From Phoronis australis (Eukaryota > Phoronida > Phoronidae), in NCBI GenBank assembly GCA_002633005.1, contig NMRA01000034.1:1489540-1553539 (forward strand): DNA of 64,000 nucleotides, read 5' to 3'. This document shows, piece by piece, positions 45,550-57,094 of this stretch. How positions within the stretch are numbered: position 1 is the stretch's first letter; each line of letters starts with the position of its first letter. The notes below the pieces were generated by a model, which made no database searches, was not told the origin of the DNA, and saw only the letters and a program-made list of their open reading frames with translations. Made by a program: the position numbers and the translations under genes.

Positions 45550-45706
45550 CAATAGCGGATTTAGAGGGGGTGCCAAGAGGGCTACACCCCCCTAAAATTC
45601 CCCCAGATTCCATTTGGCAGACCGGGAGTGCCAATGTCTGAATGACAAAATCCTGGCTAATACTCTGCTCCGGTCCCCCAAACACAAAATCCTGGATCCA
45701 CCCCTG
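45550..45706. mobile_element. 157-bp MITE with hAT-like ends
   Basis: CAATAGCGGATTTAG at the left and CTGGATCCACCCCTG at the right are imperfect inverted repeats of the type CAxxGxGGATxxAG, as in hAT non-autonomous elements. The interior is GC-rich with GGGGGTG and CCCCCC runs. An 8-bp target duplication is not clear. An overlapping 139-codon frame on the minus strand is a by-product. Confidence 0.55.
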
Positions 45707-45709
45707 GAT

Positions 45710-46435
45710 ATACATATCATTAAAATCAGTTTGATAACGGCCATTTAGCAACTGAAAATTTATCCCCTTCTCAAGTGCCGCAGTACTTCCGATTTTTAAA
45801 AATATTCCTGAATGCCCCCATTTGTTGACACGGATATAAATAAAAAGAAGAAAGTTTAAATATTTCGATGAAATACTTTTCATTTTCCACCACTTGTCAT
45901 GCTAATATATATGAGCTTCTGAAAATCATGAAAAAAGGCAAAATTTCGCTCTTGCTGAATTTTGGATATATTGGTATACTAAGCCAGGCTTATGTATTGT
46001 AGACGTAGTGACGAATGAGAAACTACATTTAGGTCGAGCCAAAATTCATACAAAATCACAAAATTCAAACTAAATTTCATCGTACACGACTGAGAATTCA
46101 ACTAGTGAAAAGAATTATCCATTTAGCACAACCTTTTCATTGGGCCAAACTCCTCGATTCGTGAATCGTGTGTTGAACTGTGCCAGCAGGCAGGCTGATC
46201 AACAACAACTTGTCAAATTAATTCCGACACGTTTCGTAGCAATAATTCGACTTGAATGGCTCGCATACGCGATCTAGTTTGCATTAAACACAACAAATTA
46301 ATTTCAAACACAAAAATTTGCTTGACGTGCGCGAAATAAAAACCAAAGTTCACCTTCGTTAATATACTTAGCCATGAGATCGGAAGTTTTGAATCCTGCT
46401 CATTCCACACGTACTTTTGCGTTAGGCCGCGAGAC
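45710..46435. other. Intergenic, nothing clear
   Basis: No feature recognised. Confidence 0.4.
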
Positions 46436-46439
46436 TTCA

Positions 46440-46640
46440 CGGAGTCGCGAATCTTTTTACTAATATCTGTGATTATGTTGTACTTCAACTTGGAATCCTG
46501 CTCAATCTCAAGAATAAGCGGAAGTAAGTGTTGCGTGAACTTGGAATTCCAAGATCAAGCAAGTGATCTTGAGATTAAGCAAACTGCCAAACCCCGTACG
46601 TGAACTTGGAATCTTGCGTGAACTTCGAATTAAGCGGCTG
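46440..46640. repeat. Cluster of inverted AACTTGGAAT words
   Basis: AACTTGGAAT or AACTTCGAAT occurs four times and ATTAAGC or AATAAGC three times, with CTTGGAATTCCAAG forming a perfect palindrome at about 46541. The words are the arms of the hairpin satellite that starts 330 bases downstream. Confidence 0.55.
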
Positions 46641-46974
46641 CCTGGCACACAATAACAGAACAGGGAGCTTGGGCTGAAATCGTTACTGAACCGGTAGGCT
46701 ACGGAGAGAAAAGATTTCTAAAAGATCGAGATAAAGCTTCCGTGGCCTGGTCATGAGTACTGGTTAGTACCGAGGGAATGGAATAAAAAATCATTTAAGG
46801 ACTGTATTGTGATTACATGTCCCTCAGTAATGCACCGGGCATTCAAAGTCATAGCCTTACGGCTACGGTGGTCATTTGAGTCGTATTATTTCTGTGTTGC
46901 TGCCTATTCCAATATAAAAATAAAGCTGGACGTTTGAAATTAGTGCCTGGTTGACGTTTGATCACGAGGTGAAT

Positions 46975-48270
46975 TAAACATTCTCTAACTGGCTGCAATA
47001 CATTTTAATTTTTTTTCTATTACATTTAGAGCACTTCTGAGCGCATTCCCAGTTTTTTCTACCTAATTCCGATTTTAAGCAAGCCACACTGGTTGCTTAA
47101 ACTTGGAATAATTCAATTTCTTCTGTAAAAAATTCGCGCTGTGAACCAAACCTTCTCTTAATGATTGCAATACAATGTAAATGCATTTTCTATTACTTTC
47201 GAAACACCTATGAATGCATTGGCAGTATTTTTCTACCCAATTCCAAGATTAAGCAAGGGCTTGGCTCGCTTCAACTTGGTATAACTCCATTTCTGCTTCA
47301 CAAAAACTCACGTGGTGAACCAAACATTCTCTGACCGGTTGCAATACATTTTAAATGCTTTTTTCTATTACCTTTAGAATACTTCTGAGCGCATTCGCAG
47401 TAATTAAACCCGGTAAATTCAACGTTTAAGCAAGATACCCCCTTACTTTAACTTGGAATAATTCAATTTCTGCTTTACAAAAAATCCCATAGTGAACCAA
47501 ACATTAGGTAACTGGTTGCAAGACATTTTAAATGCATTTTCTAATCATTTTGGAACACTTCTGAGCGCATTCGCAGTTTTTTCTACCCAATTCCAAGTTT
47601 AAGCAAGGGCGTGGCTCGCTTACACTTGGAATAATTCAGTTTCCGCCTTACAAAAAATCACGTGGTTATGCAAACATTCTTTCACTGGTAGCAATACATT
47701 GTAAATGCATTTTCTATTACTTTTGAAATGGCTCTGAATGCATTTCGTAGTAAATTTTACCCAATTCCAAGTTTAAGCAAACCACGCCCTGGCTTAAACT
47801 TGGAATAATTCAATTTCTTCTTTACAAAAAATCGTATAGTGTAGCAGATATTCTCTGACCGGTTACATCATGTCATAAATGCATTTTCTATTACGTTTGG
47901 AACACCTCTGAATGTATTCTCAATTGTTTTCTACCCAATTCCAAGTTTAAGCAAGCCAAGCCCTTGCTTAAACTTGGAATGATTGTTTATTAGCTTTACA
48001 AAGTCACTTGGTGAACCAAACCCTATCTGGCTGGTTAAACTATGTTGTAAGCACAACTTTTTTCTTATCTTGAGACTTTGTTGAACACGTTAACAATTAT
48101 TTTCTTCCGAATTCCACGTTTAAGCAGGCCATTCTATTTTCGCTTTACAAACCCTATGTTGTGAAGTAAGCATTCTCTGAAAGATTACAAGACATTATGA
48201 ACAATTTTTTCTATCCCTGTAAATTATCGGCGATTAATTTTTACCCAATGCCAAGTTTAAAAGATGACTG
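46975..48270. repeat. 175-bp satellite with a hairpin in each monomer
   Basis: About 7.5 monomers; the shared block ATTCTCTRACYGGTTGCAAT recurs at about 46979, 47151, 47327, 47502, 47671, 47849, 48022 and 48168. Each monomer has ATTCCAAGTTTAAGCAAG and its inverse separated by 7-8 bases. In the monomer at about 47938 the 18-bp arms are perfect. Arms in other monomers have compensating or near-compensating changes. No coding content. Confidence 0.88.
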
Positions 48271-48274
48271 TAGT

Positions 48275-49800
48275 AAACCCAAAACGAATCCTCTCTGGAT
48301 AACATTACTGATACACAGGTGAGTTAGTTATATGCGTCTGGCACTCTTTTCTTTCGTTCTATTATATGAAAGGCGGTATTTCTAATCTGACCAAATGTGT
48401 TTTAGGCCCCTGGCTTGGGTTCAGGAAGAAAAACAACACATTTTATCTATGAAGGTTCGGTTCCAAGGGCTTCAGTTGTGTCGGATTCTCATGTCATGGT
48501 TTTTACTTGAGACACCTGAGATTTGCCTAGGTGATTCAACGGTGCAAAGATTACTGAGATGTAATTTCGGTCCGACATTTCGTTGTTCACTTAGCCTGCA
48601 TTACACTCAGACTGACAGATTTAGGAGGGCCCACCGGGGTCGCGGTACAAGACAGGACAATGTCAGTAATGCCGTTTTTGGGATTTATTGTTGTTGGAGC
48701 CCCACCCCACCACATCCCACCTACAAGACCGCCACTCAACTAGTACAGCACTACCCTGGCCGGCCGTCGAGGCGCCGACGCAGCGTCTCGGCTTACCTCC
48801 GTCGACAGATAGGAAACGGTCAGGGCACAAATTCTTGATCCTCTTTCAAATGACAAGTAGTTAACAAGTTGCCGGTAGGCAAAATACACACAGTAGCGTG
48901 AAGAGGTTTGGGGCGATTTCTTTATTGCATTCCTCTAATCAAATGAATGCAGGACCCTTATACTAAGAAAAATAAAAAATACGAAACATAACATAGAAAT
49001 TTTATTTAATTACAAATCAGTCACAATTTCAAAAAGTTTATTCATAGTAATTGGATGACCCCCCGATGTGGATCGATGCCCGTGCCTGTCGCCCCGTCGC
49101 CCCGTCGCCCCACCACACCCCCTTCTGCACTGTACTGATTTTACAACAATGATTATTTTGAAATCATGATTTCTGAAGCCCAATTCTAGACAACACGTAG
49201 CCCCTCGGCTGGCTGTACGTCTGCGGTGTGCATCGGCGATATAATTGCCTAGCCCACTCACAGCCAATTCTGGGGTGTATTGCCGTTCAGTTGAGTCTTC
49301 TTCCAGCACAATGGACAAATTTCCGCCGCAACAACCAGGAGACGACGGCGAATTTTTATTTTGTTATTCCTACAAAATGGAACGTAGAAATTAGAGGGAC
49401 AAACACAGTGATATACCGAGAATGATATGAAAATTTAGTTATCGCGTGTGTCAAACAGAAGTACAGTTGGCGGGACCCAGGACAAAGTTTCAAAAAGCAG
49501 GACCGTTCTGCGACAGCCAAAAACTGGATAGTTGGCAGGTACACGGCACAAAATTCAGCTTGGGAAATGAGTTTCGCATGAGAGGAGTGGTTTATATGGG
49601 CAGCAGAAGAGGCAAATATTATTTTTAAAAAATCCTAATTTGTAAACTCAATGCTCTTTAATCAATTCACTCTTAGTTGAAAAAAATCAATCCTACAGGA
49701 AATTCAATGCAACTCTATAAATTCAACCCTGTTATATAAATTCAATCCTATTCAAAACTATTTTAGAAAATGAATCCTATTTTTAGAAATCCAGTGCTAC
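48275..49800. other. Intergenic, no supported gene
   Basis: Open frames at 48395-48838 (+) and 49010-49318 (-) have no recognised domain. From about 49630 to 49800 there are degenerate AAATTCAATCCT words of about 20-base spacing. Confidence 0.35.
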
Positions 49801-49808
49801 TTTATAAA

Positions 49809-49837
49809 CTTTCTGCTAACCTTCAGTTAGCAGAAAG
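49809..49837. repeat. Perfect 12-bp hairpin
   Basis: CTTTCTGCTAAC and GTTAGCAGAAAG enclose CTTCA. It closes a tract of AAATTCAATCCT-like words. Confidence 0.8.
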
Positions 49838-49839
49838 CC

Positions 49840-50395
49840 CCAGTCAATATTATTAGACTTAACTATAGGTCACGTGATGCCCTTCCCCCCTAAATACGCC
49901 ACTGGGTAGAGCCTGGTAGTGGAAAGCAATACGAGTTCTTTAAATCGAAAGACATGGCTCTTGAAATTGACGGATTTGCTACAAAAACATCTGCCTGCCC
50001 GTCAGTTGTTTGAGGTACCACCGCCTTTAAGGCAAATCACCTGTCCACGAAACAATACCGATGAACGACCTGTGTCATGACTTCGTCGTAGCCCACATGC
50101 AGCTTTTGAAGGTATCCCATTGAAATACAGTTTCCACAAAGATCTATCCGCCAGAGTCTTCACTGCAGGATTACATATGACTTCCATTGAGAACACGCTT
50201 TCAGTATTCAGAATTTCTAAAAGACGGGTTTATTGATTTGGATGGTGTAACGACGTGGTCATCTAGCTGTTGCACTTCGATGTCTTGGTTGAATTTGTAA
50301 ATGTCTTCTCCGGCAGTTGTAACTTGATAATTATTTCTAATATATTTTAAATAATTACTGATATACAACGGTCTGTAAGTGCCCAGATTTTATTG
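49840..50395. other. Intergenic, nothing clear
   Basis: No feature recognised. A word CTAAATACGCCACTGG at about 49890 resembles MITE ends but has no partner. Confidence 0.35.
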
Positions 50396-50399
50396 GAAA

Positions 50400-51340
50400 G
50401 AGCTACAACCCCTTCCGAGGAGTAATAGAATGACCAATAGAAATTTTCCCTTTGAGTTGAACGGCCTGCTGTGTCAGATTGTAGCAATTTCCGAGAGGGC
50501 GCTCAGAATGAGATGATGTCTTATCCGATACATGCCGGATGATGCAGGCGTGTAAGTTCCGTTATTCATCAAGTTTTAGTCTGGATGACAATTCTCCACC
50601 CGTGACAACAGTGTGGTGTCCAGTTCGTTGTAATATATTTTAAGTGTTGGCTGTATTTAATTGTACTGTGGGTTGTACACATGGGTCGACGACGCACATG
50701 CATTTCAATGTATAGATCTATCCATCTATCAATTTCATTATCATTCGTTTACACATGACGTTTGTTACTTTTCTTGCTGCTCTTTCTAACCCCTACTAAC
50801 AATTGCACTAATGTACTAACAGGTGTCCTAATATCTAATAAGAGAGACAGCATGAACGAACACGTTCAAAGTCACAAAATGCATGTTGAATGGTGTTAAT
50901 TGAATTCCTCTGCAGACGCCACAACCAGCAGTGGTTCCCGTGATCGATGACTGCCGAGGTAAGGAAGAAAGGAGTTTTCAATAAGTCTCCGAGTGGAAAA
51001 TTGAAAACAATCTTTGATTTGTCGATTGTTTGTAAATATTATTAATGCACTTTGTATATTTACACCCTACCCATACCCCCAACGGTAAGCTGTGAGCCAC
51101 GGATAACCGAAATGGATGAAGGAGGACGGAAGACGAAAATCAACAACCGAAGATTAAAATTAAGAAAGGTAATATAATGTTGCTTGCGTGTCACAGTGCA
51201 ATACGTAGATACTTCGAACTTTCACAAGTCCAAAGGCCCATAATCCAAAAAATGAAAATATTTTTAAAAGGCCCTGTGAAGGCCGAAGATTCACAAATCC
51301 GACATAATGTAAAACTAGTTAGTTCGAAACTAGTCTGAGG
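50400..51340 (+). repeat. Module A, copy 1
   Basis: Shared blocks in order: TCTTATCCGATACAT, GTGACAAC, TAATATATTTTAAGTGT, GATAGATC-like CCATCYATC, CTAACAATTGCACTAA, GAGACAGCATG, TTCCTCTGCAGACGCCACAA, CCACGGATAACC, GGCCCTGTGAAGGCCGAAG. The same order recurs at 54395, 59735 (partial) and 61690. Confidence 0.75.
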
Positions 51341-51619
51341 GTCTATGACACCAGAGACTAGTGATTTAAAGTGGAACTTGCACCCTATTTCCTTATTTCT
51401 GTTATTGCTTGATCATATTAGGTTGAAACCCAGTATATAGCGACAATGTGAATATGAAGTAAGTTGAACATTACCAAATTCTAAGAACGAGTGTGGTATT
51501 GAAAATGATCCGCCGTAAATCACTCTACCGTTAATATCGCGACCTGGTGTTGGGGAACAACACTGCATGACGTGGGCTATGTTGGCCCCCAAGGTACGTC
51601 GCTAGTACAAGTCTGGCAC

Positions 51620-51830
51620 TAAAAAGATACTACACAATTTCGAAAATTATAAATTGAAATTTCGTGACACGAGGTTCTGATCAGTAATTTGGAGCAAAAT
51701 GTTCGGGGATTTATAGGCACGTACCTGTTTGAAACTACTTCCTCGGAGAGCCAGTGCCTTTCAAAAGGATCCAAACAAAATTCGGCAATGTGCACTGAGC
51801 TGATTGATATTATCATAATTACATCGGCCA
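51620..51830 (-). repeat. Module B, copy 1 (inverted)
   Basis: AAAAGGATCCAAACAAAATT and TGACACGAGGTTCTGA are the inverse of words in the B modules at 55375 and 60295. This is the only B copy in reverse orientation. Confidence 0.65.
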
Positions 51831-52504
51831 AAAGATATTGATTTAAAAATCGATATGTTTTGGCCGCAAGGTTTAGAGCATCTTTTTTGTAGTGTGGTCA
51901 AATTCGCAGAAAGGAGGGTATGCTTTTGCAAAGCTCTCACAAAAACTGTGCTTGCATTATCGCAATCACGCACAGCGCCATTGAAGTAATAAGAACTTTT
52001 TAAGAGGTGTTTGGGATTAAATGATCAATTTTACTAACTATGGCATGTATTCTGAGCTTTTTAGTCTATTTAAATCAGTCAGTAAATTTTCTGCTTTTGA
52101 TGTTTTTAGGTCGTCTAAAATGAAAAAAACGGTGCTAGTCTGGTTCGGTGGCAATTATAAGGACAACATGAGGAATGATTGAATGGTATTCACTAGTTAT
52201 TTTAAGTTATTATGATAAAAACACTCATTTTTGTTTGTTGACCGACAGAATACAATCCTATACATTCACCAACAACAGCACTGTAAGAAATCCAGTTTTC
52301 TGATATTTTTCCTCTTTGCAGCGGCGTTGCTTTATTTTCCTAACCAATTCAATTTACACTTTACGTTGTAAAATACATACACTGAAAGTTTTCAGTTCAG
52401 CTCAAATATGTTCTGTTCTTTCTCGGGGGTTAATTTCATGTAATCTTAATTGCTTTATTTTATTTGAGTAATTTTACAATTGTCAAACCACTGGATTTTG
52501 ATGG

Positions 52505-53285
52505 ACGCTTGTAATTACGACCGACACTATTATAAAGCTAGCGTTTTACTACTGTAATTCTGATATCCAATGATAAATTGGTCTGTTGGTCACGTGAGCT
52601 CTGAAGCAGTTGCATGCTCGTAAATTTACGTTCGTCATTTTACACTAGTAATTATATGTACGTTATTTTACGCTCGTATTTTTGCACATATTATGAAGTG
52701 TTCAGAAGATAAAATCCCAGGTGCAAAATTTATCAGAGCAAAAGATTGAAAAATATCGATGACTGACTGAATTTTTTTACTTGCTGCCCTAGCTATCCGT
52801 TTTATTACATACTGAGCTGCCAAAATGTATATCTAGCAGGTTGTCTTATTTCATTTGTTAAAATTACCATGCTTTTTTCATTATTTGGACCAAGTTTCGT
52901 TTTCTTACTCTTAACGGTGCGTGCAGATAATATGAAATTGCAAAAACAATGGTTCAAATCGGTTTCTGGGGGTAACGCAGTTTCCAAATGTTGACGGTAA
53001 ATTATTCATTCTTTATTCAAGACACTTGGATAACAAACCATTTGCACCACAAAACAATATCAAATGCTGGTGATCTCGTGGACTGGTACTTGAATCAAAC
53101 GGCTACTTGTTAAAATTACGAGCGAAAAATACGAGCGTAAAATTTCGAGCGTAGAATTTCTGCTGAGCTCACGTAAACTACAAACCAATTTCTCATTGGA
53201 TTTAACGATTACGGTCGTAAAACACGAGCGCAGTCTCTGTTGTAATTGCGATCGTAATTACGGGCGGCACTAACTTCCGAACGAA
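52505..53285. mobile_element. Foldback element with about 170-bp imperfect inverted ends
   Basis: The left arm 52505-52680 (GTAATTACGACCG, CCAATGATAAATTGG, CACGTGAGCTC, TTACGCTCGTATTTTT) matches the inverse of 53110-53280 in the same order. Short ACGCTCGTAATTT units repeat inside each arm. The middle (about 430 bases) has no transposase frame. Confidence 0.75.
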
Positions 53286-53554
53286 TCACGATTATATCCG
53301 AATAATTGAGAACCAAACAAATCAGAGTCAAAAGGTATGGTGTGTCTCATCTGAAAGCATCCCGGAAGTTTTAGCTTTCGACTGCATGGTTGTACTTGTA
53401 TGATCTATTGAAAGTATTCATGTGCATGGTTTTATAACTGGTTTCAAACCACAGAGCAGGAAACTGGTATTTGTATAGGCTAATTAGAAGATCTTTTGTA
53501 AGCGACTTCGCTTTTTGTCAAACTACTAGATTTTGATTAACTAGTGTGTTATTA

Positions 53555-53640
53555 TGCGCCCACATATCTATATGTGGACGCATTATGCCGTCATCTCCGT
53601 CCGGCGTCCGTCCGGCGTCCGTCCGGAACCATGACGACCG
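53555..53640 (+). mobile_element. X-family 5' end, truncated
   Basis: Starts with a 28-base hairpin (TGCGCCCACATA over TCTA to TATGTGGACGCA, one mismatch), then TTATGCCGTCATCTCCGTCC and GGCGTCC repeats. It breaks off into module C after about 85 bases. Confidence 0.75.
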
Positions 53641-54390
53641 TGATTTCATACCTTCGGGTCTCACTGTACATGTATCTCACTTGTTGTTGTTAACTGAGGG
53701 CAATGAGGTAGTATAGGTTTTATCGCTTCTAAAGAATTGGTTTTCTTTTACCTTTTTGCAGTTGTTTGTTCCGACTTGACCATTTGTCAAACGACAGGAC
53801 TTTGGCTGACCAGTCTACAATTAACATGCGGGACCTGACGTCGCGAGCAGTTTACAAATGATGCTACAGGACCACGAATAACACCAGAGCCAAGAGTTAT
53901 GGTACCGTTCAGCTGGAAGTCACCGGTTCGGTCTACATGCATGTACTCGTATGAGCCATCAAAATATGAACAAACACTTGTTTGATTTGGAAAAGCGAAG
54001 TAAAACTACTCGCCAGTCATTCAGGCATCTGTCTTTATTCATGTACACTGTTTCACACCTGGTTTCAAGGCACAGTTTCCCAAAAAGCGTAAATTTCTGC
54101 TAAAAAGGTACATTGACAGTAAGACAACGGTATTAATAACAAAGTGGATATTCGTTTGATAAACATGTTCCAGGAGTGAAACACTGTAAATGTTCTAAAA
54201 TTTAATCATTTCGTTTAATTTTGTGAACAGTGTTTAATCATAGTATACATCAACTTGAACAGCTATTTTAAAGTTAAAGAAATGTAGACATTTTTTCTAT
54301 GGTCATACGTGACCTAAACAAGGACGACCCTGACCTCGCCAACACTAGCAGCGAACCAAAGATGTCGCTGAGCCACCAGATTCGGAAAGG
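53641..54390 (+). repeat. Modules C and D, copy 1
   Basis: C: GACCATTTGTCAAACGACAG GACTTTGGCTGACC, CCGGTTTCGAC-like, ACACTTGTTTGATTTGGAAA, CGCCAGTCATTCAGGCATCT. D: CAGGAGTGAAACACTGT, TGAACAGTG, CTTGAACAGCTATTTT, AAGATGTCGCTGAGCCACC. The C order repeats at 55690, 58535 and 60590. Confidence 0.75.
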
Positions 54391-54394
54391 TTAA

Positions 54395-55340
54395 AAAATC
54401 ACGGGAGTTGCCTCTTACGTGAAGGCGCACGCCATGAGATTCTGTCTTACCCGATACATGAAGGACGATGGAGGTGTTTAACTTTCGTTATTGATATCAG
54501 TTTTGTCTGGCTGTTTCTTGCAGTTACAGTTCCCACCTTTGACAACTCTTTGTGGTATATAGATCTTTGCAATTAATTTCAAGTATTGAGAATTGACTGT
54601 ATTTTAGTCGTGCTCTTGGTTGTACTCAAGTATTGGTGCTTGGGTGGTGATGACGCACATGTACTTAATAGATAGATCTCTCCATCCATTATTCACTTGC
54701 GCTAGACGTATGTTACTTGTCCTACTGGTATATTCGCGTTGACGCTAACGCTCATTCTAACCCTGACTAACAATTGCACTAACATACTAACACAAGTCCT
54801 GACATTACAAGAGAGACAGCATGAAAAAATCCAAATGACGTTCAAGGTCGCATGCTGAATGGTATTATTTGAATTCCTCTGCAGATGCCGCAATCAGATG
54901 GAGCTGAGAAGTGGCTGCCGTGACATCGACAAGGATTTTTCAGTTAGTAATACTATTCGACTTGCAAATTGAAAACATTAGTTGATTCCTCGATTGTTAT
55001 TAATGCTGGTTTTTGTTTATTTACGCGCCATATTCACGCAACAACTATACGATGCTACCCACGGATAACAAAAACGGAAGAAGAACGATGGAAGACCGAA
55101 ATTAACCACCGAAGACTAAAATTAAGCAGGTAATTGACGTAGCTTGCGAATCATAACACATTAATGTAAAAAGAATCGAGCTCAATACTGTGATGGTTCA
55201 GAAGCCTGAAGGTAAATTATGCGACAAATGAAAATTGTTTTTATAAAGACCCTATAAGTCCGAAGGTTCAGAATTTAAACAGACAGAAAAGCCAGTTATT
55301 TCGAAGCTAATCCAAAGGTCCGTGACACCCACAAGCGATT
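54395..55340 (+). repeat. Module A, copy 2
   Basis: Contains all blocks listed for copy 1, in the same order. Preceded directly by module D. Confidence 0.78.
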
Positions 55341-55374
55341 AAGTCATCTACAGCGAAGCATCATACTTTTAGTG

Positions 55375-55650
55375 GCTGAAAATGTAAGATGCAGCTCAGT
55401 GACCATTGCCGAACTTTGTTTGGATCCTTTTGAGTAGCATAGGCTCTTCAAATAACTAGTTTCAAACGAACATGTGTACATGTACATGTACATGTATGTA
55501 AGCTCAGAACATCTTGCTCGAAATCACTGTTCAGAACCTCGTGTCCTGAAAGTTCGAACTTTAAGGTTTCGAATTGATAGACTTTTGGACTTGTGTGGAA
55601 CTTCGGATTTAGGGACTTTTGGTCTAGTTAACGTTCATCGACCCAAACTC
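55375..55650 (+). repeat. Module B, copy 2
   Basis: CTCAGTGACCATTGCCGAAC, TTTGGATCCTTTTGAG, AATCACTGTTCAGAACCTCG, TTGTGTGGAACTTCGGATTT. An ACATGT microrepeat (GTACATGTACATGTACATGT) lies at 55474-55497. Confidence 0.75.
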
Positions 55651-55689
55651 TCTAATTTTTAGATATATTCCGGTAATATTGGTTTTTCA

Positions 55690-56112
55690 CTTCTAAGGGG
55701 TTGATCTCCTTTTAATCTTATTGTAGATGTTTAACGACTTGGCCATTTGTCGAACAACTGGACATTGGCTGACATATAAAACATGCAGGAACTAACGTAG
55801 AGAGCAGCGACAGCACACCAAAGGTGCCGTAAGACCACTAACACTACTGGCACCAGTTCATCTGTCAACATGCTGGAAGTTACCGGTTTCGATAACATGT
55901 GTACCATCAAAATATGACCAAATACTTGTTTGATTTGGGAAAGCGAAGTGAATAATCTACTTGCCAATCATTCAGGCATTTGTATTTATTGATGTACACT
56001 GTTTCATACCTGGTTTATTCCTGAAGTGATCTCAGAAATAGTGTTAGTGGTCTAAAATATGATCATTTCATTTTCGTTGTGTGAATGGTATTTAAATCAA
56101 AGTATTTGACAT
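55690..56112 (+). repeat. Modules C and D, copy 2
   Basis: Same blocks as the copy at 53641. D ends in ATTTGACATTTTT exactly where an X element begins. Confidence 0.72.
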
Positions 56113-56114
56113 TT

Positions 56115-57094
56115 TTATGCGCCCACATATTTATATGCAGACCCATTATGCCGTCATCTCCGTCCGTCCGTCCGTCCGTCCGTGCGGCGTCCGGCGTCCG
56201 CTGCTCTATCTCCAAAACCCTTTGGCATATGTTCCATTCATGAATGGGACGGCATGAGCTTACTTTCGGACGGATCCGACTACCGGTGAGCCCCCTAGTG
56301 GCAATTTTAGTTTATTACGCTTACCTTTGAGTCTTCAAATGTCCTTAACGGATTTTCGTGAAATTTGGTATGTAGTCACCTATTAGTGGGATGACGCTAT
56401 TCTCCCGTTTTTGAATGGATTCGACTTAGTTTGCGCCACCTAGTGGCCATTTTTACTGTTTTTGAGTCTGTTTTTTGCGTCCACCCCTCTATCAACCAAA
56501 CCGCTCAAAGGATGATTGAGAAAATTGACATGTATGTGCTTACTATAAAGAGGACGGTTGACGATGATTTTCCGACGATTTTGACTACTGTGGCTCCTCC
56601 TAGTGGCAGTTTTTTTTTGCGCCCATGGCTGTATCTTCTAAACCATTCGCAGGATCTTTACTTAATTTAGCAAGTGTATTTATATGATGTTGACTACGGA
56701 TGACGACGACTTTCGGACAGATCTGACTACTGCTGTGCCCCCTTGTGGCAATTATAATTTTTGTACCTTTAACTCTGTATCTTCAAAGTTCTTCAATAGA
56801 TTTTCATAAAATTTTGAACATAGGCATCTATTATTGTGATGACGCTATCTTCCTGTTTTTGGATGGAATCGAGGTATTTTGCACCACCTAGTGGCTATTT
56901 TGGCTATTTTCAAATCTTGTTTTTGGCGTCCACCCCTGTATCAACCAAATCATTTGAAAATTGGCATAAATGTTCTCAGTGTGAAGACGACCTTTACTAA
57001 ATCTCGTAAGTGTGTTTATATGAAGATAACAACAGACTACTATGACTTTCAGGCGGATCCAACGGACACTGTGTCCACTAGTGGTAATTTCATT
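56115..57094 (+). mobile_element. X-family element with five CTCF-core-like motifs
   Basis: Begins with a decayed hairpin (TGCGCCCACATATTTATATG), CCGTC runs (CCGTCCGTCCGTCCGTCCGT), then about 150-base sub-units. Each sub-unit has a TTTTCGTGAAATTTGG or GAAAATTG line and ends in a word of the type GCGCCACCTAGTGGC at 56288, 56433, 56592, 56734 and 56881. No coding frame. It is interrupted by a Y element at 57095 and resumes at 58308. Confidence 0.75.

Noticed and set aside
45464-45883. 139-codon frame on the minus strand
   Set aside because: It overlaps the hAT-like MITE, whose GGATCCAGGATTTTG end gives the readable middle. No gene evidence.
48395-48838. 147-codon frame starting MCFRPLAWVQEEKQ
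   Set aside because: No domain, Arg-rich end from a GC-rich patch, no splice or poly(A) support.
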